14,265 nt of DNA from Tritrichomonas foetus (lineage: Eukaryota; Parabasalia; Tritrichomonadida; Tritrichomonadidae). Shown here piece after piece: positions 1-9,100 of the stretch. Below the pieces are notes generated by a model that saw only the letters and a list, made by a program, of their open reading frames with translations, did not search any database and was not told the origin of the DNA. How positions within the stretch are numbered: position 1 is the stretch's first letter; the number at the start of each line of letters is the position of its first letter. The stretch covers positions 137,373 to 151,637 of the forward strand of contig MLAK01001171.1 in assembly GCA_001839685.1 (NCBI GenBank), written 5' to 3'. Both the position numbers and the translations under genes were made by a program.

Positions 1-2
1 CC

Positions 3-16
3 GAGTATCGATACTC
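3..16. repeat. 14-base perfect palindrome at the window edge
   Basis: GAGTATCGATACTC equals its own reverse complement. It lies two bases from the left end of the window, so what flanks it on the other side is unknown. It could be a dyad binding site, the edge of a larger inverted repeat, or chance. Confidence 0.7.
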
Positions 17-1073
17 AGATTCTCTCACAAATTTCAATTCTTTGATATTTACCATTTTAAGCTACACTAAGTTAGTAATAAATACAAATGCAGCAAAAGT
101 GAATCAATCACTTTGATGAAGGAATCACGATTTCGACTAAAATGTCCCTATTTACTCAAAACACGATTCCTTGATTTATTATTTACTTAATTTTATTATT
201 ACTGCCTATATTATTTTCGGACATAGTTTTAATGAATATGATATTGAGTTCACACTAGTCATAAAAACATAAGATACACATAAATATGGTAACATGGATT
301 GCCATCTAAACGGCGTATCAATTCATATAGACTAAAAATCTATATAGCTAGTAATCCAAAATAAGATTTTATGAAAATTACTAATTGCAATTTCACATAT
401 AATTGACAAATATCTTCTGACTAATGACAGTTATGTTTCAAAAATAGTAGTAGTATCACATCTTTTATAAATTTTTGAGTTGAAAATGTCAGTATTGTTC
501 TTATTCCCAAGCGGTCATGTAATTATCATATAAATTGGAGACTACAGTCTTTGGTTGACATGGGCAGTGATATTAGGTACATTTTTCTACGTATATATCT
601 TCACTGAAGTGTATTTATGTGATTAGTTAAAAATAAAGTTTGAATAATATATATGGTTAAGAATCTCAGTGTTAACTTAATAGAGACCATGTGGAAAATA
701 TTAGAGCATTGAAAATCTGGAATTACCATATTCAAAATCTATAAAACGTAATAGAAAAAGTGGAAAAATTGAATTCATGTGGAATTCCCATGGGGAATTG
801 AGTACAGCCCAATAATAATTGATAAAAAACTTTTTGTATTCCCTTAACGTATTTTACTCACAAAAGTGAAAAAAAAAATATTTGTGAAATTTCATATTCA
901 TTGATGTGTCGATGATGAATCTATGAGAATTTAATTCTTGAGAGACTACTAAATTCTGAAGATCCAATTATACGACATTTATCATGGTGGGATAAGATTG
1001 GGTATTTCATTTTCCATAAATGTGAATGGTGAAATTATTTGGCCTATCGTTTTGACAAAAATTTATGGATTTG

Positions 1074-1087
1074 AATGAAATTTCATT
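1074..1087. repeat. 14-base perfect palindrome AATGAAATTTCATT
   Basis: A perfect dyad in non-coding DNA. Its ten central bases, TGAAATTTCA, occur again at 885-894, about 190 bases upstream. Such words can arise by chance in AT-rich DNA, so function is only a possibility. Confidence 0.6.
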
Positions 1088-1999
1088 TCTCGATAATTAG
1101 ATGGATTTTCTCGAATTATGGTTATATTTAATTTGCCTGCTACTATATTAGAAGATATCAAAATTTGGGAACGATATGTTGGTTAAAGTTTGGTTGCAAA
1201 CATCTGGAGTGCTCCGTTGATAATTCAGAAATTTGAGAATAATGGTTGGTTGAACTTTATCACATGGAAAAAGTGTCTAAGGTGAATTTAATGATAATTA
1301 TCTTGATTGATTTATAAATGTAAATGAACATCATTATTATTTAATGTATTTCTCTCCTATTTTTCAAGATATCAAATTTTCTTTAATGAAGGTTTGAATT
1401 CCTTAACAAAAAGTAGAAAATATTTGTAACTTTTTCTTAAATTTGTTACAAAATATTTTAGGTATTTAGAACTTTTTGATATGGTCAATCAACGGAAGTG
1501 TTTGTAAAAATTTTATGCTGCATGAAATGTGATGTTTTTGGTGAATTATTCTTATATATATTTTACTTACAAAATAAATAATATATATGAATTATGATAT
1601 AACTTTGGAAATTTCCTATTACATCTCTTTCTCTTTAAAGTGTCATATCTATTTTTCCTGTTTTTTACAAAATTTCTGAACAATCAGAATGTAAAATTTC
1701 AATAAGATTATGACAATTTGACCTCTATTTGACCAAATATATTGATAGTTTATCCAATTTTGAAAGGATTGTCTCCATCCCAATTGAATAATTGAATTCA
1801 GTGAAAATCCTTTTATATCCTGATAAATTTGTCAAATTTAGTTGCTTGTTGATTAATACAACAATTATTTTCTCGGCCAAAACATAAAATATGTTTTTGA
1901 AAAATTGGGTGGTTTTGAAGAAACATTTGAAAAATATTGAAAAAGTGAAAAATTCTATGGAGTAAATCTGAGAAGTTCATTCAAATAATTTTCATATCA

Positions 2000-2004
2000 T
2001 CACT
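2000..2004 (+). promoter_or_regulatory. Inr-like initiator of the xanthine dehydrogenase gene
   Basis: TCACT fits the trichomonad initiator consensus TCA(C/T)(A/T), in which transcription starts at the A. This would give a 5' leader of about 32 nt before the ATG at 2034. A second match, TCATA, lies at 1992-1996. A five-base motif is weak alone; its place just upstream of a well-supported gene is what supports it. Confidence 0.5.
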
Positions 2005-2033
2005 CAAAAAAATTATTCCAAAGCATCTAAAAA

Positions 2034-5000
2034 ATGCTTCGTTCTTTATCAAATTTAAGTCGTTCTTTCGCAGTTGCTTCGAAAGCTAATGTCCAGAACT
2101 CAATCGAATTTCTCCTAAATGGTAAAAAAGTCACATTACATGAAGGTGAATTCAATCCCGTCCAAACGCTCGTCTCGTGGCTCCGTTCAGATAAGATAAA
2201 TCTCAAAGGAACAAAACTCGTGTGCGGTGAAGGCGGTTGTGGTGCCTGTACAGTCGTTTTAACTCAATATGATCCAATCACCAAAAAATACGTTCACAGA
2301 TCAGTCAACTCATGTCTTTTGACACTCGGTCAAATTCACGGCCAGTCTGTCACCACCGTTGAGCATCTCGGAACTAAAGATAAGGGACTTCATCCAGTCC
2401 AGAAGGCATTCGTCAAACATCATGCCGTTCAATGCGGCTATTGCACTCCCGGATTCGTCATGAACACATATTCAATGCTCTTGAATAACCCAAGCCCAAC
2501 CCTTCAAGAAGTTGAAGAACGGTTCGAGGGAAATATTTGCAGATGTACTGGCTATCGTGCCATTCATGATGCCTTGAGGGCCTTCACAAAAGACGCAAAG
2601 GAGCCTGACGATATAACAGATAACTCTGAATGTAAGACCTATATTGCACCAAACCCAGCAAAACCATTGGAATCAGTCAAGCCAGTTGACATTTCATATA
2701 AAGATCTCCATTTCTATGTGCCAACTTCATTTGAGCAACTTGTTGAACTTAAAAAGAAGCATCCAAAAAGTGCAATGCTTAATGGAAACACTGAAATCGG
2801 AGTTGAATTGAAGGATAAAGAGCCCGATTTACCAGCTTATATTTCTCTTCATCAGGTTCCAGAATTGAATCATCTTGCAATCGTAGGAAATGACTTGGTT
2901 TTCGGTTCATCAACAAAACTCCAAGATATTTTGGATTTCTGCATCAGAGAAAAAACCAATGTCAGTGAAAACCACAGTCGTCTTTTACGTGAATTAAAAC
3001 GAAGGTTACAAACATTCGCTTCAACACAAATTCGAAACTCTGCTTGTGTTGCTGGTAATATTGCATGCGGTAGTGCTGCAACTGATATGTCAAACTTTTT
3101 AATTGGAAATGATGTAATACTTACAATTCTTGATGTAAATACTGGTGAAACAAGAAAAATAAACATGGATAATTTCTATCTTGGTTATAGAAAGACTTGT
3201 CTAAAGCCAACAGATATCATAACTAAATTTGAAATTCCACTTTGTCAAGAAAATGAACACATGTTTGTTTACAAACAAGCACTTCGTAGAGATGATGATA
3301 TTTGTATCGTTTCTGCAACAATGAGAGTCCGAATTAACAAAGAAAATAAAGTGGAAAAGATTCGTCTTGCTTACAGTGGTCTTTCGCCATCTCCATCACG
3401 TGCAAGACTCGCTGAAGATTACTTAACTGGAAAAGAATTCACACTTGAAAATATTCAAAAATGTTATGATTTAATTTTGAAGGAATTTCCACTTGATGAA
3501 CTTTCTCCAGGTGGTCGTGTTGAATTCAGAAAGCAATTGTCATCATCATTCCTCTTTAGATTCTTTAACCAAGTTGAAAAAGAACGTGGAAGAGTTTATG
3601 ATAAATCATCCACTGAAGAACTTCCTCGTCCACATGCAAAATTTGGAATTCAAACGCATATGACTAGCAAAGGATGTGAATGTGATCGTCAAAAACAAAG
3701 TATGTATGAACCAATTCATCATCGCTGGTCAGAACAAATGACAACTGGTCAAGCTTCATATACAATCGATATGCTAACACCAACAAGAGGACTTTATGGT
3801 GGCGTTGTAATGTCAACAGTTCCACATGGTATTATCAAGAAGGCAGATTATTCCAAATGCCTTGCTGTTCCAGGAGTAGTTGATGTTGTCACCTACAAAG
3901 ATGTTCAAGGAATTAACTTAGTTGGTGATGTTATTAATGATGAAGAAGTATTTGCTGAAAAAGAAGTTAAATTTGTTGGTCAATCAATTGCAATGGTTCT
4001 TGCTGAAGACAATGAAACAGCTTGGAGAGCAGCCAAACTTGCAGAAATCGAATATGAAGAACTTCCATCAGTTTTATCTATAAGGCAAGCCATTGAAAAG
4101 CAAAACTATTTCGAACCAAGACATCATATCAAGAAAGGTAATCCAGAAGAAGCCTTTAAGAAGTGTAAATATGTAATTGAAGGTGAAATGGAAATGGGTG
4201 GACAAGAACAACTTTATCTTGAAACACAAAACTGCATTGTTGAGCCACTAGAAGATAAGAAATTAAGAATTTACAGTTCAACACAAGCACCAACAACATC
4301 ACAAGTTCAAGCTGCTCGTGCAACTGGTGTCGACATGAAAGACATTGATGTTGAAGTGCACAGACTTGGTGGTGGTTTTGGTGGAAAAGAAACACGTGCT
4401 GCTTGCCAATCAAACATGTGCTCAGTAGCAGCAAGGAAACATAATAGACCAATTCGTTTAGTCCTTGATCGAAAGACCGATCTTGAAGTATCAGGTGGAA
4501 GACATCCAATGCTTTGTAAGTATAAAGTTGGATTTGATGAAAATGGAAAAATTGATGCTTATTGGGCTGATATTTATGCCAATTGTGGTTGGTCTGTTGA
4601 TATTTCTATTGCAGTTACAGATCGTTCTTTATTCCATATTGATGGTGGTTACTCAATTCCAAACTTCTTCACTCAAGCATTCTTATGTCAGACAAACTTA
4701 CCAACAAACACAGCTTTCAGAGGTTTTGGTGCACCACAAGCTGCTTTCTTTGCTGACGAAATAATTGATCAAGTTGCCTCACGTGTCAACAAGCCACCAG
4801 AAGAAGTAAGAAAACTTAACATGTATAAAGAAGGTGATAAAACTCATTTTGGAACAGTCCTCAAAAATAACAGAATCCGAGAAAGTTGGGATATTATTGA
4901 CAAACAATTTGAATTCGCAAAAATGAGAAAAGAAGTTGATGAATTCAATAGAACACATAGATATAAGAAGAGGGGAATTGCAATGATTCCTTTAAAGTTC

Positions 5001-5936
5001 GGCATCAGTTTTACTTTTGGTACATTAAACCAAGCTGGTGCTTTAATTCAAATTTACAAAGATGGAAGTATTCTTGCTTCACATGCTGGCATTGAAATGG
5101 GACAAGGACTTAATACCAAATTAATTCAAATTGTTGCAAGTACACTTCGTGTTCCGCATGATATTATTCGAATTGATAATACAAGCACTAACAAAGTTCC
5201 AAATACATCTCCAACTGCAGCATCAAGTGGAACTGACTTAAATGGATGGGCACTTCATTTGGCTTGCTTAGAACTTAATAAACGACTCGATAAGTATAGA
5301 ACACCAGACAGAACATGGAAAGAAGCTGTTTTCGCTGCTTATTTAGCTAAAGAAAACTTAACTGGCCAAGCACGTTATGCTACTCCTGGTATTATTTGGG
5401 ATTGGGTTAAAGGTGTAGGAAATCCATTTTATTATTATGCATATGGAGCTGCAGCAAGTCTTGTTGAAATTGATCTTTTGACTGGTGATCATGTCGTTCA
5501 TCGTACCGATTTGGTTTATGATGTCGGTAGACCAATCAATCCAGCAATTGATATGGGACAAGTAGAAGGTGCTTTTATGCAAGGCTATGGACTTATCACA
5601 ATGGAAGAACTTATTCATGGTGATAATGAAAACTACAAATGGATGAAGCCAGGCTACAATAAAACCAATAATATTGGATACTATAAAGTACCTGGATTTA
5701 ATGATGTCCCTGCCCAATTTAATGTTTCCTTCTTAGAAGGAGGAGACAATGAAGTTGGAATTTATTCAACTAAAGCTGTTGGTGAGCCACCTCTTCTCCT
5801 CGCCAATTCTATTGGCTTAGCTATTAAAGATGCTATTAAATATGCAAGAAAAGAAAATGGATTAAGTGAACAATTCCAATTGCATTATCCACTTACAGCT
5901 GCTCGTATTAAGGAATTCACTAGCGCCAAAATTTAA
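2034..5936 (+). CDS. XDH: Xanthine dehydrogenase, single-chain molybdoenzyme with putative hydrogenosomal leader
   Basis: Oxidises hypoxanthine to xanthine and xanthine to urate, normally passing electrons to NAD+ through Moco, two [2Fe-2S] clusters and FAD. The 1300 residues span the whole eukaryotic enzyme (about 1330). The ferredoxin-type cluster has Cys64, 69, 72 and 94; the second cluster has Cys134, 137, 169 and 171. The FAD domain covers about 225-515 with GNTEIG near 251 and RRDDDI near 418, like the NAD-using enzyme's RREDDI. The Moco domain runs from about 565 to the end. By alignment from memory, the bovine active-site residues Q767, E802, R880, F914, F1009 and E1261 match Q751, E786, R864, F898, F993 and E1251, which favours xanthine dehydrogenase over aldehyde oxidase. 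Residues 1-20 (MLRSLSNLSRSFA...) have no acidic residue and resemble a hydrogenosomal presequence with an RSF cleavage motif. The bovine Cys992 position is Arg976, and the C-terminus is AKI. The first ~600 bases are richer in G+C than the rest. The gene is convergent with the next one. Confidence 0.96.
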   Translation: MLRSLSNLSRSFAVASKANVQNSIEFLLNGKKVTLHEGEFNPVQTLVSWLRSDKINLKGTKLVCGEGGCGACTVVLTQYDPITKKYVHRSVNSCLLTLGQIHGQSVTTVEHLGTKDKGLHPVQKAFVKHHAVQCGYCTPGFVMNTYSMLLNNPSPTLQEVEERFEGNICRCTGYRAIHDALRAFTKDAKEPDDITDNSECKTYIAPNPAKPLESVKPVDISYKDLHFYVPTSFEQLVELKKKHPKSAMLNGNTEIGVELKDKEPDLPAYISLHQVPELNHLAIVGNDLVFGSSTKLQDILDFCIREKTNVSENHSRLLRELKRRLQTFASTQIRNSACVAGNIACGSAATDMSNFLIGNDVILTILDVNTGETRKINMDNFYLGYRKTCLKPTDIITKFEIPLCQENEHMFVYKQALRRDDDICIVSATMRVRINKENKVEKIRLAYSGLSPSPSRARLAEDYLTGKEFTLENIQKCYDLILKEFPLDELSPGGRVEFRKQLSSSFLFRFFNQVEKERGRVYDKSSTEELPRPHAKFGIQTHMTSKGCECDRQKQSMYEPIHHRWSEQMTTGQASYTIDMLTPTRGLYGGVVMSTVPHGIIKKADYSKCLAVPGVVDVVTYKDVQGINLVGDVINDEEVFAEKEVKFVGQSIAMVLAEDNETAWRAAKLAEIEYEELPSVLSIRQAIEKQNYFEPRHHIKKGNPEEAFKKCKYVIEGEMEMGGQEQLYLETQNCIVEPLEDKKLRIYSSTQAPTTSQVQAARATGVDMKDIDVEVHRLGGGFGGKETRAACQSNMCSVAARKHNRPIRLVLDRKTDLEVSGGRHPMLCKYKVGFDENGKIDAYWADIYANCGWSVDISIAVTDRSLFHIDGGYSIPNFFTQAFLCQTNLPTNTAFRGFGAPQAAFFADEIIDQVASRVNKPPEEVRKLNMYKEGDKTHFGTVLKNNRIRESWDIIDKQFEFAKMRKEVDEFNRTHRYKKRGIAMIPLKFGISFTFGTLNQAGALIQIYKDGSILASHAGIEMGQGLNTKLIQIVASTLRVPHDIIRIDNTSTNKVPNTSPTAASSGTDLNGWALHLACLELNKRLDKYRTPDRTWKEAVFAAYLAKENLTGQARYATPGIIWDWVKGVGNPFYYYAYGAAASLVEIDLLTGDHVVHRTDLVYDVGRPINPAIDMGQVEGAFMQGYGLITMEELIHGDNENYKWMKPGYNKTNNIGYYKVPGFNDVPAQFNVSFLEGGDNEVGIYSTKAVGEPPLLLANSIGLAIKDAIKYARKENGLSEQFQLHYPLTAARIKEFTSAKI

Positions 5937-5937
5937 A
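5934..5937 (+). promoter_or_regulatory. TAAA polyadenylation-type signal overlapping the stop codon
   Basis: The stop TAA is followed by A, giving TAAA. In trichomonads UAAA, often overlapping the stop codon, is reported as the polyadenylation signal. The same arrangement is seen at three other genes here. Confidence 0.5.
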
Positions 5938-6190
5938 TATAAATAATTAGTTTTCTCATATCGACTATATATCTTAATTCATTAAATTTTATATTTCCCT
6001 ATTTTCATCTCTTCTTTTTCTAAATGATCAATTGTGATATAGATACCTTATCAAGCACCAATATAATTTATGTATTTGGTAAATTCATCAAAATCATTTA
6101 AAACATTAATCAGAAACATTAATAAAAAAGCTTGGTTTTGTACAGTATTTTTTTAATCAAATAATATAATTATATATAAACTCTATTTGG

Positions 6191-6194
6191 TTTA
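6191..6194 (-). promoter_or_regulatory. TAAA polyadenylation-type signal overlapping the stop codon
   Basis: On the minus strand the last codons read GTG TAA followed by A, so TAAA overlaps the stop of the 1091-residue protein gene. The 255 bases between this and the convergent xanthine dehydrogenase stop hold no gene and must contain both 3' ends. Confidence 0.5.
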
Positions 6195-9100
6195 CACTTT
6201 ACCTCTGAATTGTGCTTCATTTGTCCACCTCTCACTTAATTGCTTGAATATTTCTCTATGTGAATCATGGAGGGCCGTTGAAACTTCATTTAGTTGATCC
6301 TTTGTACACCTTGTAAACAAAGGAAAAACAGCAGTTTGTAAAGATTTCATTTTCAGCTGCTCTTCCTCTCGTGGTTGGTACAAAGTTATGTGTGACACAA
6401 AGCTTGCAATTAGATATTGTAGGTGATCAGTATAAGTAGCTTTGGCGACTGCTGAAAACAGTTTTGCTAGTTGTTTAAGATGACGATATGATGGGTTTTC
6501 TAAAGAGATGGACTTAGCAAAGATTGAAGAAAGCTTTCGAACAATTTCAATTACATAGGTTGTTTGCCTGGACAACTCTTTATTACAATTATTAATTAAC
6601 TGGACCATACAATTACAGAGTAAACAAACATTCTGAATATTTTGAACATTTTGTGTTTTATTGGTCTCGTCGGCGATCAGTAATAGGAGCTTTGTAACGA
6701 TATCTGTATCATAGTTATGGGAAATGCGAATTGAACAGAGTGATTTAATGACTGGGATTGGTGGAGATGATGATAAAATCTTTTTAATGTATTTTCCGAA
6801 AGGTGCAAATTCGTCTTTTTTCATTGAAAGTTGTGCGAAAATATGTGGGTAGTAAATTAAAGGTGCGACTTCTAAGAAATGTAAAATTAGCTTAGTCGAC
6901 AATTTCGATGAAAACTGAGAAATAACTTTGGTATCGAATACATTATCATTCTGTGCGAGAATTTCAATCAAATGCTTTAAGAAAGCATCTGGTAAGTTAT
7001 TAAAACTGCCTGAAGAATTATGTGATTGATTGTTTGATTGACTATTTAAATTCAAATTACCATAATCATTTAATGCAGTGACGATAAAAGGCGCATCTTG
7101 AGGAGAAATAGTTGACTCAAGTAATAATGAAAAAGTATTTTGATGACCTATCCTTAATTGTGAGCAAAAAGAATGCAAATCATTTTCAAATAAAGTTTCT
7201 TCAAATGGAAGAGGAATCTTCTTTTCATAACAAAATTCGCAAAGTGCCACTAATTGTAATGGCTTTGTAATTGGAGCAGATGGAAAAGTATTTTCAAGTT
7301 TTTCTAATAAAATTGGAATTAATTTTTCAATCGAATCATCCGAACAATTGGAAAAGATTCTGTCAATGTTGTGCTTAATTGATGTTTTTGAGATATTTTC
7401 AGCACAGTTGCAAATACAATCAACCAATGATACATTCATATTCGAAAATAGCTCATTTGTATGAGCCATAAGCTGCATGGTTGGCTGTCCCTCCGATGAA
7501 ATGAAAAGCCCGACAAATGCAGCCGTTGAAAGCTGAACAGATAAAAACTCAGATGGCATTGATGAAATAATGGCGCATCGCATTTGAAGTTTTGGTGTGA
7601 TTTGCTGTTGTACTTTCATGTGACCTTTAGGTAGAAGAGGTAAAATGGCTTCAGTAAATACAGAACGGATTTCCCATGATTCATAAAACATTGTATTATG
7701 TAAAAGTGCTAAACAATAATCTGCAATAATTGTTGGATTTTCTAAATTTTGAGCATATAGTGATTTTTTGAAAATATATTGTAATAAAAATATTAAATCT
7801 TCTTTTTGCAAGCATGGTGCAAGAAATGGAAGATTTTGAATAATGAAGCAAATTCGATAAACTTCGGGACTTTCCATCAAAGGCGCAGGGATTGATGGAA
7901 CAACTAATGATTTATTTGGTAATAATTTTCCATTGGTCGGCTGGCTGGAAGCTATGGAAATATTACCATAATTTTCATATAAGAAGCACTCAAGGATTAC
8001 TGGATGTGTTGTAATATCGGAAACAATCGGTAAAGGTGGTGGCATTTGTCTCTGTAAAGTTTTTGCTGCAATAACAGCAGCAGCGAATCTCCATGGATTT
8101 GAAAAACAATCATTAAGTAAGCGGTCAGTAAGATCAATAAATTCTTCGGTTAATCTTCCAGCTTTTATTGCCCAAAACAAAAGAGCAGATTCTTCAATTT
8201 TATTCGAGAAACATAACAATAAATCGATCAAATTCTTTAATTGATTAGAAACCATATGTTTGACGCCATCACAAAATTGATCAATAAATTCTTTGCATGA
8301 CAAAATATGTGCTGGAAAAACACCTCCTTCAAAAAGTATTGTTAAGTCTCTCAGTAATAAGCATTGACGTAAAATAGCAAGTAATAATTCTGGAGTTGAA
8401 ATTTCATGTGATAATAAAATGTTTCTAATATTTGGTTTTATGATTTGGAAATCAAGCATTGCTAATTCGACAAGTAATGAACTATGTTTTTCTTTAATTG
8501 CCCTTTGAGCGAGATTCGAAAGTGGCTTGGTGTATTTTGAATCAACCTCAACTACATATATTCTTAATTCTCTTGATTCTTTTATCAACGGTACTGCAAT
8601 ATCTAATGATGGACTATTTTCGATAATTTCAAGAGGAAATGAAAGATTCATTTGAATATTTAATAATTTTGCTTGTTTATGAATAGCTCGAATCATAAAT
8701 GGAACAAAGAGTGGTGAATTCTTACTTTGGTTTAAAATATCAATAACTTCTTTTGAAATTTTACTTTGTTGGTTACTCGAATTGTTATGATGATTATCGT
8801 TTTCATCTTTGTTATTTTGTTTTTTGTTGTTTTTTGATTGATTATTTTGATTTGTGAATTTTCCTGTTTCGCTTAAAACTTTTCTCACAAAAAATGGAAC
8901 ACAAAGTGTGTTCGCTAATACAGTAAATGCCAATTCAGTATCTATTTCCTTTGCATGTTCCAAAAGTGGCTTAAAAAGGATTTCTTTCATTTTGGTGAAA
9001 ACTAAATCATTTGCAGCAATAATTTCTGGCTGATTCAATAGAATATTCATTATTAATGATACTTCATTTGAATGAATTTCCTTTTCAAGCATTTGTGAAA

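Larger units (their letters stand above)
1..2033. other. AT-rich gene-free region upstream of the xanthine dehydrogenase gene
   Basis: About 2 kb with no open reading frame that I can support on either strand. The DNA is rich in short A/T runs. It contains a 14-base perfect palindrome at each of 3-16 and 1074-1087, a 10-base palindrome at 885-894, and a cluster of GAATT/CATG words at 771-799. I recognise no tRNA, rRNA, snRNA or transposon ends. The last 35 bases hold the likely core promoter of the downstream gene. A decayed gene cannot be excluded, but nothing in the translations is recognisable. Confidence 0.6.

Noticed and set aside
1..2033. A transposon or decayed gene in the left gene-free region
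   Set aside because: No terminal inverted repeats, target duplications, transposase motifs or recognisable protein fragments could be seen. Only short dyads are present.
2515..2530. GGTTCGAGG, similar to a tRNA B box
   Set aside because: It lies inside the conserved coding segment for ERFEGNICRC, and no A box or cloverleaf surrounds it. No tRNA gene was found anywhere in the window.
4156..5717. Antisense and alternate-frame open stretches inside the xanthine dehydrogenase gene
   Set aside because: They have no recognisable product and overlap a strongly supported coding region, so they are shadows of it. The same applies to those inside histone H4, the ERGIC3-like gene and the disordered protein gene.
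2034..5936. Aldehyde oxidase instead of xanthine dehydrogenase
   Set aside because: The Glu802 and Arg880 equivalents (E786, R864) are present and the FAD loop reads RRDDDI, both typical of xanthine dehydrogenase. Aldehyde oxidases differ at these sites.
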